Of a stretch of DNA of 39,039 nucleotides, positions 31,541 through 39,039 are shown one piece after another. Each line of letters starts with the position of its first letter. The stretch's first letter is position 1. The notes under the pieces were generated by a model, which saw only the letters and a list, made by a program, of their open reading frames with translations, made no database searches and was not told the DNA's origin. The stretch is taken from positions 1-39,039 of the forward strand of contig NZ_SUMC01000070.1 of NCBI RefSeq assembly GCF_005047355.1. The letters are read 5' to 3'. This stretch comes from Actinacidiphila oryziradicis (GTDB lineage Bacteria; Actinomycetota; Actinomycetes; Streptomycetales; Streptomycetaceae). A program made the position numbers and the translations under genes.

Positions 31541-34060
31541 TCAGACGCGTCCGTCGGGGGTGACCTCCCCCGACCTGCCGCCCGCAGCCGCCGGAAGACT
31601 GAGCACCGACGTCAGACCCCCACCGGCCGTCTCTTCCCAGCGCAGCGTGCCACCGATCGCCTGGGCGAGGTCGGCGCACAGGCGCAGCACCGCGCTCGTC
31701 GAGCCATGAACGCCGTTCGGCTCCCCTCGTCCGGCCGGCGCTGCCACATCCGGTGCCGGAGGGCCGTGGTCGACCAGGCGGATATCCACCTGCCCCTCGC
31801 TCCACACAGCCTCGACAAGCGGGGGCGCGCCGTCAGGGCTGCGGCGCAGCGCATGGGCTGCCAAATTGATGACCACACGGGTGAGAAGTGCCGCGTCGGC
31901 GATCACGTCCGGCACGTCGTCGGGCAGCCGAACGGTGAGGTCGTGGCCGCCGGGGCCCAGGGCATCGAGGGCAACGGCCAGGACCTCGTCGATGTCAACC
32001 GGGCGCAGGAACACTTCGAGTGCTCCGGCATGCAGCCGGCTCAGATCGAGGAGGGCACGGGCCAGACCGCTGACGCGCTCGACCGCGCCCGCCGCTCCGT
32101 CGCACAGCGCCGCCCGTTCCGAGTCCGTGCGGGGTGCCTCGCGCTCACGCAACTGCTCCAGTGCTCGCCGGGCGACCGCGAGTTCGGGCTCCAAGTCCTG
32201 CAGGAGACCGGCGCGGCGCCGGTCGGCAGCCAGGCGCTCCCCAGCCTCTGCGGCCTGCTGCCGGTGCCGGTCGTTCTCCAGGCTCGCCGCCACCTGTGCC
32301 GCGCAGGCGAGGAAGACGCGCCGATTCCCGGCATCGAGGGGACGGCCGCGCCCGGCCAGCACCAGGGCGTCCGTGACCCATACGTCCGCGTCCGCCTGCT
32401 CGGGCCGCTCCGGTGGCGTATCCCCGGTACTGGCGATGGTGTACCAGCGGCGCCCGCCCATGCTGTCCCGTTCCAGCAGGCTGACCGCAGCCAGTCCGAA
32501 GGTCTCGCGGACCCGCTCCAGCAACGCCGGCAGGTCGCCCTGTCCGCGCAGCGCTCCGGTCGCCAGGTCGGAGAGGGTGGCGGCCTCCACCGCCGACCGG
32601 GCGGCGATGCGGGCCCGGCGTGCCGCCCGTTCGACCGCGCCGCTGACGAGCAGCGCCACTACGACGAACACCACCAGGACAACCGCATCTCCCGGCTGCC
32701 CGATCGTCAGCGAATGCGCCGGCGGCACGAAGTAGTAGTCCGCCAGCACACCCGCGCCAACAGCGGCCACCAGCGCCGGATACAGCCCGCCGATCAGGGC
32801 GACACCCACCACGGCCAGCAGATACAGCAGGAGCTCACCCGCCAGCCCGATTCCGCGCACCGCGGTCAGCAGCAATGTCAGGCCCGGCAGCAGCAGAGCC
32901 CCCGCGGCCGCGCCCGACCAGAACCGGACGCGGCCGACTCCCCCCGTCAGAGGCGGCAGCGCCACCGCAGCGCGGTGCGCCATCCGCTCGTCCGTCAGAA
33001 GGTGCACGTCCAAATGACCGGCCAGCCGGGTCACCCTGGGCACCACCTGGTCGCCCAGGACAAGCCCCGCCAGCCGGCCGCGCCTCGCGCCGCCCAGGAC
33101 GATCTGGGTGGCGTTCTCCGCCCGCGCGAACTGCAACACCGCAGCCGCGACATCCGCACCGACCACCTGATGAAAACTCCCCCCGAGCGACTCCACCAGA
33201 GCTCGCTGACCGGCCAGCACCGCCGCATCGGCGCCGGTCAGGCCGTCGCTGCGAGCCACATGAACCGCGAGTAGTTCGCTCCCCGGACTCCGGCCGGCGA
33301 TCCGTACGGCACGCCGGATCAGGGCCTCCTCGTGGCGTTCGCCTGCCAGCGCCACGACGATGCGCTCCTTCGTCTCCCATGGCGTCGCGATGCCCTGTTC
33401 GGTCCGGTAGCGCTGCAAGCCCTCCTCAACCTGGTCGGCGACCCACAGCAGGGCGAGCTCCCGCAGGGCGGTGAGATTGCCGGGCCGGAAGTAGTGCGTC
33501 AGCGCCACATCGATCCGGTCGGCCGGATAGACGTTGCCGTGGACCATGCGGCGGCGCAGCGCCTCCGGTGTCATGTCGACGAGCTCGACCTGCTCGGCGC
33601 GGCGCACCACCTCATCGGGAATCCTCTCGTACTGCTTGACACCGGTGATCTGCTGCACGACGTCGTTGAGCGAATCCAGATGCTGGATGTTCAGCGTGCT
33701 GACCACGTCGACGCCCGCGTCCAGCAGATCCTCCACGTCCTGCCAGCGCTTGTCGTTCCTCGACCCGGGAATGTTGGTGTGCGCGAGCTCATCGACGAGC
33801 GCGACCTGCGGTCGGCGCGCCAGTACCGCGTCGAGGTCCATCTCGGTGAAGGACCGGTCCCGATGCACCAGAGTGCGGCGGGGAACGAGTTCAAGTCCCT
33901 CTGCCATGTCCGCCGTCAGCCGACGGCCGTGCGTCTCGACCAGCCCGATCACCACATCCGTCCCGCGGGACCTGCGGCGCTGCCCCTCTGCCAGCATGGC
34001 GTAACTCTTCCCCACCCCCGGGGCGGCCCCCAGGTACACCCGCAAACGCCCACGAGCCAC
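31541..34060 (-). CDS. kdpD: KdpD-like sensor protein without the phospho-acceptor histidine
   Basis: The product has 839 residues. GTG 34060 is chosen because GGAG/GGAGG lies upstream and the family begins at this point (VARGRLRVYLGAAPGVGKSY); the open frame extends to 34255. Order: KdpD ATP-binding domain with Walker A GAAPGVGKS (K18) and DELAHTNIPGSRNDKRWQDV; a universal-stress-like domain (about 220-340); a DUF4118 block of four membrane helices (about 370-470, with ADYYFVPPAHSLTI); a GAF-like region; then a histidine-kinase module. The dimerisation helix, normally with HDLRTPL, reads LLQDLEPELAVARRALEQLR, with Gln621 instead of His. The ATPase N box is NLAAHALRRSP. It thus looks unable to autophosphorylate. 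No kdpE follows. It may be a pseudokinase sensor or a relic of a K+ regulator. Confidence 0.85.
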   Translation of the reverse strand: MARGRLRVYLGAAPGVGKSYAMLAEGQRRRSRGTDVVIGLVETHGRRLTADMAEGLELVPRRTLVHRDRSFTEMDLDAVLARRPQVALVDELAHTNIPGSRNDKRWQDVEDLLDAGVDVVSTLNIQHLDSLNDVVQQITGVKQYERIPDEVVRRAEQVELVDMTPEALRRRMVHGNVYPADRIDVALTHYFRPGNLTALRELALLWVADQVEEGLQRYRTEQGIATPWETKERIVVALAGERHEEALIRRAVRIAGRSPGSELLAVHVARSDGLTGADAAVLAGQRALVESLGGSFHQVVGADVAAAVLQFARAENATQIVLGGARRGRLAGLVLGDQVVPRVTRLAGHLDVHLLTDERMAHRAAVALPPLTGGVGRVRFWSGAAAGALLLPGLTLLLTAVRGIGLAGELLLYLLAVVGVALIGGLYPALVAAVGAGVLADYYFVPPAHSLTIGQPGDAVVLVVFVVVALLVSGAVERAARRARIAARSAVEAATLSDLATGALRGQGDLPALLERVRETFGLAAVSLLERDSMGGRRWYTIASTGDTPPERPEQADADVWVTDALVLAGRGRPLDAGNRRVFLACAAQVAASLENDRHRQQAAEAGERLAADRRRAGLLQDLEPELAVARRALEQLREREAPRTDSERAALCDGAAGAVERVSGLARALLDLSRLHAGALEVFLRPVDIDEVLAVALDALGPGGHDLTVRLPDDVPDVIADAALLTRVVINLAAHALRRSPDGAPPLVEAVWSEGQVDIRLVDHGPPAPDVAAPAGRGEPNGVHGSTSAVLRLCADLAQAIGGTLRWEETAGGGLTSVLSLPAAAGGRSGEVTPDGRV

Positions 34061-34329
34061 CGCGACCGCCTCCGCTCCCGCAAGCCCACCAGCCTGAGCC
34101 CGAAGGTACTCCGGCCCGATCGGTGCCGGGCTTATGCCACGGCGGTGCGAGAGCACCAAGGCCGATCCACGGCACAGACGCCACGGACGGCTCGCCGACG
34201 GCCGATCACCGGTCCGAGGTAAGTGAGACCCGGATCCGGAGTGCACCACCCACAAGGGATACGTTAAGGATTGTGCCGACCATCCGCACCGGGCGCGCCC
34301 CTGCTACACCTGAACGCAGGAGGTGCACC

Positions 34330-35082
34330 ATGCCTCACTCCCTCGTCCGAGGCCCGCTCGCCATCCTTGCGGCACTGGCAGCCCCGCTTGCCGTCTGTGC
34401 GGTCCTCCTGCCCCTTCGCAGCAACATCGCCAACACCAACATCGCCCTGATCCTGGTCGTGGCGGTCGTTGCCGCGGCTATCCTCGGTCACCGCCTGGCC
34501 GGAGCCCTCTCAGCCGTCTCCGCCGCCCTGTGGTTCGACTTCTTCTTCACCAGGCCCTACGAGCACTTTTCGATCGCCAAGTCCGCCGACATCACCACCG
34601 CCGTCCTGCTCCTCGTCGTCGGCCTTGCGGTCTCCCAGGTGGCCGCCCGGGCCCGCCGCCTGCAAGTGATCGCCGTCACCGACGCCGACTACCTCGCCCG
34701 GATCCACCACACCGCCCGGCTGGCCCAGTCCGCCACCTCCCCCACCACCGTGGTCGACCACGTGCGGGCACAGCTCGTCAGCCTGCTCCACCTGAGCGGC
34801 TGCCGCTTCGAGTACGGAACGCTGCTGGGCCGCCCAGCACGCCTCGAACAAGAAGGCTCCATCGTCTTGGGACGCAACAATTGGGACGTCGACCAGCTCG
34901 GGCTACCGGACGGAGACGTCGAACTGCGAGTGTTCAGCAATGGTCACTACTACGGTCGGTTCATGCTCGAACCGACCCCAGGTCCCATCCCCTCCCTGGA
35001 GGCCCGCCTCGTCGCCGTGACCCTGGCAGACCAGGCCGGTGCCACGCTGTACACCATGCAGAACTCACCACACCCAGACTGA
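34330..35082 (+). CDS. Stand-alone DUF4118 membrane sensor-like protein
   Basis: The product has 250 residues; ATG 34330 follows AGGAGG directly. Four membrane helices (about residues 8-105) form a DUF4118 block as in KdpD (LAGALSAVSAALWFDFFFTR, then PYEHFSIAKSADITTAVLLL). A cytoplasmic GAF-like or degenerate sensor domain follows (TARLAQSATSPTTVVDHVRA, SGCRFEYG, YGRFMLEPTPGPIPSLEARL). There is no kinase module. It is divergent from the kdpD-like gene with a 269-base gap, so the two may be co-regulated and may interact. A close relative is encoded at the right edge of the window. Function unknown. Confidence 0.75.
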   Translation: MPHSLVRGPLAILAALAAPLAVCAVLLPLRSNIANTNIALILVVAVVAAAILGHRLAGALSAVSAALWFDFFFTRPYEHFSIAKSADITTAVLLLVVGLAVSQVAARARRLQVIAVTDADYLARIHHTARLAQSATSPTTVVDHVRAQLVSLLHLSGCRFEYGTLLGRPARLEQEGSIVLGRNNWDVDQLGLPDGDVELRVFSNGHYYGRFMLEPTPGPIPSLEARLVAVTLADQAGATLYTMQNSPHPD

Positions 35083-35146
35083 CGGCGGCTGACCCCCACT
35101 GTCCGATCAGGCTGTCTCGGACCAGGAGAGCCGGGCGCGGATCAAG

Positions 35147-35266
35147 ATGCGTGAGGAGTTGGCGGCACGGACCGCGGCTGGGGAGGGGCGTCAGGCGCTG
35201 CTGGATGAGATCCCGCCGGTACCCGGCGCCCTCCTGGGCGGCGGTCGGGCGGTCCTGAGCGGCTGA
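35147..35266 (+). CDS. Small open frame, unknown, possibly a gene tail
   Basis: Thirty-nine residues (MREELAARTAAGEGRQALLD, then EIPPVPGALLGGGRAVLSG) continue upstream without a start as DQAVSDQESRARIK. Composition is protein-like, but the ribosome-binding site is poorly placed. It may be the C-terminus of a lost gene. Confidence 0.25.
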   Translation: MREELAARTAAGEGRQALLDEIPPVPGALLGGGRAVLSG

Positions 35267-35350
35267 CCGCCCCCGCAGCATCGGACCGTTCGGCCCCGGG
35301 GCACCGACCCGCGCGGCGCGCCAGAATGGACACCAGAAGGGAGGCGTGGC

Positions 35351-35800
35351 ATGAAGACGCTGCCCCACCCGCACACCAGGGAAGGTGCGGCCATGCTGGG
35401 CGTGTTCATGCTGGTCGCAGTGGAACTGGTCGCCCTCAGCGCAGCCCCGGTCCGGGACTGGGCTGTGGTCGGCGGGGCCTTGGCCGGCGGCGCCGCCTCG
35501 GTGTTCATCGTGCTCGCCGCCCTGTGGCACGGCCGCAGCGGGCCCGCCGTCCGGCACGCCCGCCCGGCGCCGCCGCGGGGGGCGGGTGAGGAGTGGTTCG
35601 CCGCCCAGGCGCTGGAGGGCTTTCCGATGCAGGCCGTCCGACCGCTGCTGCTGGGCCCGAACGCGCCGCCCGTGGGCCGCCTGTACACTGCGTGGGTCTT
35701 CGCCGCCTACGGTCACGACGTGGTGTGGATCGAGCGGAACCTTGATCTGCCCGGTGAGGTGGCGCGCGTGTTGGTCGAGGCCGCGCGCCAGCGCCGATAG
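35351..35800 (+). CDS. Small membrane protein, unknown function
   Basis: The product has 149 residues; ATG 35351 is preceded by GGGAGG. Two membrane helices (AMLGVFMLVAVELVALSAAP and VVGGALAGGAASVFIVLAAL) are followed by a soluble part with PPRGAGEEWFAAQALEGFPM and WVFAAYGHDVVWIERNLDLP. No family is recognised. It stands alone on its strand before a run of minus-strand genes. The gene looks intact. Confidence 0.65.
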   Translation: MKTLPHPHTREGAAMLGVFMLVAVELVALSAAPVRDWAVVGGALAGGAASVFIVLAALWHGRSGPAVRHARPAPPRGAGEEWFAAQALEGFPMQAVRPLLLGPNAPPVGRLYTAWVFAAYGHDVVWIERNLDLPGEVARVLVEAARQRR

Positions 35801-35807
35801 CAGCCGG

Positions 35808-36000
35808 TCAGGACCCGGAGTCGGCCGTCGGGGCAGGCGGCTGGAGGAGGGCTCGTGTGGGGGGTTCAAGGATGAGCTGGCCGTCGTCGGCGTCGTACTC
35901 GAACAGCTCGCCATAGCGGCCCCAGTCCACCGCGATCTCCAGTTGGCGGCGGGCGTCGGCGGCGGAGAAGCCGCGCCGCAGCAGGTCCAGGGCTGATGAT
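35808..36000 (-). pseudogene. ABC-transporter ATPase C-terminal domain (AAA-associated) remnant
   Basis: On the minus strand, LDLLRRGFSAADARRQLEIA, then VDWGRYGELFEYDADDGQLI and LEPPTRALL resembles the C-terminal domain of nitrate/sulfonate-type ABC ATP-binding proteins (E-A-R-R-Q-L-x-x-A-I-D-W-G-R-Y-A-E-L-F-x-Y-D). The ATPase itself is missing. Upstream sequence to about 36120 is frame-scrambled. Confidence 0.6.
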
Positions 36001-36142
36001 CCCGGCGACGGCGAGGAAGACCGCCCGCGCCGCCACGTCGACGGTGCGTTTGACGGCGAGGGACGGGCTGCCGCAAGGGCGGTCGCGGCTTCCTGAGGCC
36101 GCTCTGATCTGACGTGCCGCTGACGCACCCGTTGGCGTCCCG

Positions 36143-37702
36143 TTAGCGGAACTCGGCCAGCCGGGGGCGCAGGCCGATGACGGCGAGGGCCGCGAGGGCG
36201 GCTGCGGCGGCTGCGAGCCCGAGCGGTACGGACAGCGAGCTGTTGGCGCCTTCGGCGGCAGCCTGTTGGTAGGCGTCGGTGTTGATAGCGATCAATTTCT
36301 GCAGTGCCTTGTCGTACTGGGCGAAGTCGGCGTTGGATGCGTCGGGGCGGTAGCTCACGCAGTACTGGATCGCTGCGGTCAGGTGCCCGGAAGCGGCGAG
36401 GGAGCGCAGGTGCCGGTCGTCCTGCTGGTAGGTCCGGTAGCGCGCCACGACCTCCTCGGCCGCTAGACGCTCGCCACTGAAGGTGATGTTGCGGAACTCG
36501 TCGCCGAAGTAGCCGGTGAAGCGCAGGTCCTGGTGATCGGTCCGGTAGGCGGTCATGGCGGCACCAGCCCAGGCGTCGTAGTCGGTGATGGTGGCTGAGG
36601 GCAGCCGCATGAGCTGCTGGCTCTTGGTGAAGAAGTCCTGCTGGTGTTCGGCGGCATGCAGCTGGTCCAGTAGGTAGCGGGACTCGTCGGCGTTGGCGTC
36701 GTAGGCGACCGCGCGGGCGCGGGTGAGGGCGACGACGGAGTCGAAAGCGTCGTGGCGGGCGACCCGCAGGTGCTCCTGCTGGCCGGAAATCTGCATCGTC
36801 GCGGTGATGAGAACGCCGAGGACGATCAGCGACGCGGCCGCCAGAGCCGGGTTCACGATGCGGTGGAACCGGGCAGTGAGGAAGACCTGGAGGACGACGA
36901 GAACAGTGAGCAGGAGCAAGCCGGCGGCTAGGACGGCGATCCGTGCCGAGGACAGCTTGTCCGTGGTGGCGGAGTAGGTGGTGTTGAAGGCGTTGTTGTT
37001 CGCCGCGACCAGTTGGTCGGCCTCCGGCAGGAGCCGGGTGCGCATCAGCTCGGTGGCGGACCGGTAGGCGGCCAGGGCGCCGGGATCGGTCTTGCCCGCC
37101 AGGCGGCCTGCCTGGTCGCTGAGGAGCAGCGCGCGGGCGGCGCTTTCCTCGTACATGCCGAAGTCGGCGATGGCCCGGGCGACGGTCTTCTCGGCGGTGG
37201 GGTCTCCCTGTGCTGCTTCCGCGAGGTCGCGGAGGCGGGCGGCGGCTTCGGTGCGCCGCCCGGTGTAGACGCGTGCGGCGGTGCGGCGGTCGGCGGCGAG
37301 GTTCGGTGTGGTGCCGAGCATCAACTGGTTGGCGAGCTGGGCGTCCATGTCGTTGAGCGTGAAGTACAGGCCGGTGGCGCTGGTGACCGGTGGCGCGGAA
37401 TGGTCCCGGATGTCCGACCAGGAGGAGTGTGTGAGCAGACCGGTCGCGACGAGTGTGGCGATGAGCAGGGCCGAGGCTGTCATCGCGGCCCCGCGCAGGA
37501 GTTTCAACCGGCCTGGGGTGCTTGCGGGGCGGCCGCGCCGCAGCTCCGTCAGTCTGTGGCGCGGCCCGCGTGTCCCATTGAGGGACACGGGCGATACGCG
37601 GCGCTCACCCCTGGAGGACCACCGGGGGGAGCCGGTCGTCTCGGGGGTCGGCGCTTGTTGCGGTCCCGTCGGGGACTTCTCCGTCACGCTGGCGTCTGGC
37701 AT
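36143..37702 (-). CDS. Large membrane protein with two extracytoplasmic helical domains, function unknown
   Basis: The product has 519 residues; ATG 37702 follows AAGGGGGG. Four hydrophobic helices are seen: MTASALLIATLVATGLLTHS (about 75-95), ARIAVLAAGLLLLTVLVVLQ, NPALAAASLIVLGVLITATM, and a C-terminal VPLGLAAAAAALAALAVIGL. Between helices 1 and 2, and 3 and 4, lie helical domains of about 150 residues that look like four-helix-bundle sensor domains. No output domain follows. Similar proteins, as I recall, occur in streptomycetes near a glutamate-type ABC binding protein or a Ser/Thr kinase; here a damaged ABC ATPase tail lies downstream on the same strand. The gene looks intact. Role unknown. 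Confidence 0.75.
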   Translation of the reverse strand: MPDASVTEKSPTGPQQAPTPETTGSPRWSSRGERRVSPVSLNGTRGPRHRLTELRRGRPASTPGRLKLLRGAAMTASALLIATLVATGLLTHSSWSDIRDHSAPPVTSATGLYFTLNDMDAQLANQLMLGTTPNLAADRRTAARVYTGRRTEAAARLRDLAEAAQGDPTAEKTVARAIADFGMYEESAARALLLSDQAGRLAGKTDPGALAAYRSATELMRTRLLPEADQLVAANNNAFNTTYSATTDKLSSARIAVLAAGLLLLTVLVVLQVFLTARFHRIVNPALAAASLIVLGVLITATMQISGQQEHLRVARHDAFDSVVALTRARAVAYDANADESRYLLDQLHAAEHQQDFFTKSQQLMRLPSATITDYDAWAGAAMTAYRTDHQDLRFTGYFGDEFRNITFSGERLAAEEVVARYRTYQQDDRHLRSLAASGHLTAAIQYCVSYRPDASNADFAQYDKALQKLIAINTDAYQQAAAEGANSSLSVPLGLAAAAAALAALAVIGLRPRLAEFR

Positions 37703-37877
37703 CGCGATGAGCCCCCCTTGGCATCGCGGAGCGACCCGCGCCGCGCTCCCCGCCATGGACACTCTCGCGCCGCGCACACCGGGGAAGGGCGTTGTTGTCG
37801 CCGCCCTGACGACACCGCTGCGGTTCTTGATGCGCTGCTGACGCAGGGCTGGACTGCGGTCGGCGCTCGTGCGCCGG

Positions 37878-38072
37878 CTATCCGAACAGCAGACCGACGC
37901 CCAGAAGAATGAAGACGGTGCCCGCGCTCACCATCGCGTACCCCAATGTCGCCCGCTCGGGTCCATGGAGCAGCAGTTCGTGCGGGTCGTCGGGGTCGTA
38001 TCTGGCGAGTATGAGGCTGCCCTCGGCCAGAGGGTGACGCTTGGACGCGGCCGCGGGCGAGTCGACCTCCAT
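37878..38072 (-). pseudogene. DUF3592-like protein, C-terminal part
   Basis: Sixty-four residues (HPLAEGSLILARYDPDDPHE, then ATLGYAMVSAGTVFILLGVG) end in a membrane helix. The YDPDDP motif before a last helix is typical of DUF3592 proteins, which usually have about 130-150 residues with an N-terminal helix. The first half is missing, so it is probably a truncated copy. Confidence 0.55.
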
Positions 38073-38315
38073 GACCCGGCCCTCTGCCCGGCCATGACCA
38101 CTGTCCGGATCAGGAAGCCGTTAATCCGGCGCTGTCTCGCATCAGAGGCGCGTCAGTACGGTAGCCGTCGGCCTGCGGTCGGGCTTCGATGGGTGCAGGA
38201 CACCCGCTGGGGCTCGTCGGCTGTGCTGTTCGCAGCGGTGCCACGGTATGGCCGGGCGAGCCCTGCGGATGTCGTACGGCAGCGAGGCGTACACAGGAGG
38301 GGAGCGGTAGCAGCC
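38073..38315. other. Intergenic region before the stress-protein gene
   Basis: No gene is recognised; the open frame from 37869 that runs through it has no domain before the stress-protein start at 38316. The promoter of that gene should be here, but no clear box stands out. Confidence 0.4.
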
Positions 38316-38867
38316 ATGGACGAGACCGGCAGCGGGCGCATCGTGGTGGGCGTGAGCGGTTCGCTGGGCAGCCTTGCCGCACTGCACCGCGCGGTGGCCG
38401 AGGCCCGTGATACAGGCGCGGAGGTGCTGGCCGTGCTGGCCTGGGAACCCGCGGGCGGCGAGTTCGCCTACCGCCGCGCGCCGTCCCCGCCGCTGCTGAC
38501 GGAGGGCCGCCGCCTGGCCAAGGAACGGCTGCGGACCGCGATGGACACGGCCTTCGGCGCGAGCTGGAGCGCGGGCCGACTGCGGGCCCAGGCCATCTGC
38601 GGGACGCCGGGCGAGGCGCTGGTGCAGACAGCCGATCGGGAGGACGACCTCCTGGTGGTCGGCGCCGGTCAGCGTGGCCTGCTGCGCCGAGCGCTGCGCC
38701 GCTCGACCAGTCGCTACTGCCTCGCGCACGCGACATGCCCGGTGCTGGCCGTGCCCCCGTCCCCGCTGCAGCGCGACCTTGCGACTGTGCACCGCCGCAA
38801 CACCTGGTGGCTGCCGCTCCACCCCCGGCGGCTGGGCGAGGACACCCCCCAGTTGCCGCGCGGATGA
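38316..38867 (+). CDS. Universal stress protein family
   Basis: The product has 183 residues; ATG 38316 is preceded by GGAGGGGAGCGG. It has one Usp domain: GRIVVGVSGSLGSLAALHRA, VAEARDTGAEVLAVLAWEP, then DDLLVVGAGQRGLLRRALRR, STSRYCLAHATCPVLAV. The ATP-binding pattern G-x2-G-x9-G-S/T is nearly complete (GAGQRG present, the last Gly replaced by Arg). A basic tail of about 30 residues follows. Streptomycetes carry many such proteins, expressed under hypoxia or dormancy-like stress. The neighbouring DUF4118 fragment and the KdpD-like sensor contain related stress-sensor modules. Specific role unknown. Confidence 0.85.
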   Translation: MDETGSGRIVVGVSGSLGSLAALHRAVAEARDTGAEVLAVLAWEPAGGEFAYRRAPSPPLLTEGRRLAKERLRTAMDTAFGASWSAGRLRAQAICGTPGEALVQTADREDDLLVVGAGQRGLLRRALRRSTSRYCLAHATCPVLAVPPSPLQRDLATVHRRNTWWLPLHPRRLGEDTPQLPRG

Positions 38868-38909
38868 CGGTGCGCCCGTTGGCGCGTCGCTCTTCCCTTC
38901 AGATCTCCC

Positions 38910-39039
38910 TCAGCTGTTCTCGCGGGCGGTCCGCGACGTGTCGAGGGCCGCGCCGACCTGGTCGGCGAGGGTCGCCGCGACCAGGCGTGCCTGCAGGGGC
39001 GGGACTGCGCCGGGTGTGGGCTGCATCATGAAGCGGCCG
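38910..39039 (-). CDS. DUF4118 sensor-like protein, C-terminal end (partial, runs off the window)
   Basis: The minus strand from the window edge reads GRFMMQPTPGAVPPLQARLV, AATLADQVGAALDTSRTARE, NS, stop at 38910. It matches the end of the protein at 34330-35082 (GRFMLEPTPGPIPSLEARLV, AVTLADQAGATL) nearly residue by residue. A second gene of the same kind therefore begins beyond the right edge. Confidence 0.75.
   Translation of the reverse strand, partial: GRFMMQPTPGAVPPLQARLVAATLADQVGAALDTSRTARENS

Noticed and set aside
31445..33274. 609-residue plus-strand frame
   Set aside because: It is antisense to the kdpD-like gene, low in complexity and without a domain; a GC-rich shadow frame.

Overview
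The window is high-GC actinobacterial DNA, most likely from Streptomyces or a close relative (Kitasatospora, Streptacidiphilus). Signs are strong GC bias at third codon positions, GTG and TTG starts, GC-rich hairpin terminators, a sugar ABC importer without its own ATPase, twin-arginine signal peptides and short palindromic repeats of a streptomycete type. It reads as an accessory region: a few well-kept genes set among many broken genes and transposon pieces. Every family name here comes from reading sequence; no database search was run.

Left part (1-2800): a broken recombinase-like gene, pieces of three insertion sequences, remains of two sugar-ABC permease genes and the tail of a carbohydrate-binding domain. 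A 33-base palindromic repeat sits inside two of the transposase remnants.

Main locus (2821-13532): an intact set that looks like an alpha-1,6-glucan (dextran / isomalto-oligosaccharide) utilisation locus. It has a secreted GH15 glucodextranase-like enzyme (minus strand), a divergent Tat-exported GH27 isomalto-dextranase-like enzyme, a ROK repressor, a lipoprotein sugar-binding protein with two permeases, and a cytoplasmic GH13 alpha-glucosidase. The two secreted-enzyme genes share an intergenic region holding two mirror-image 35-base promoter boxes. The proposed flow is: extracellular cleavage of dextran to isomaltose and glucose, import, cytoplasmic hydrolysis, and ROK control.

Middle (13533-25500): a broken tyrosine integrase beside a tRNA-Pro 3' fragment (the scar of an integrative element), a P-type ATPase split by a frameshift, transposase fragments, an intact secreted amidase, a 382-bp non-coding element with perfect 33-bp inverted ends, a frameshifted IS6-family copy inserted into an older one, and a broken ChrB-like gene.

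Right-middle (25757-31517): a secreted Ig-like/beta-sandwich protein, a frameshifted MerR regulator with a recognisable MerR promoter, a Tn7-like remnant (tnsA, truncated tnsB and repeated TTGTCACC sites), a broken short-chain dehydrogenase, a small EthD/DUF4286-like protein and a broken kdpC.

Right end (31541-39039): a KdpD-like sensor that lacks the phospho-accepting histidine, a stand-alone DUF4118 protein, small membrane proteins, a truncated DUF3592 protein, a universal stress protein, and the C-terminal end of a second DUF4118 protein running off the edge.
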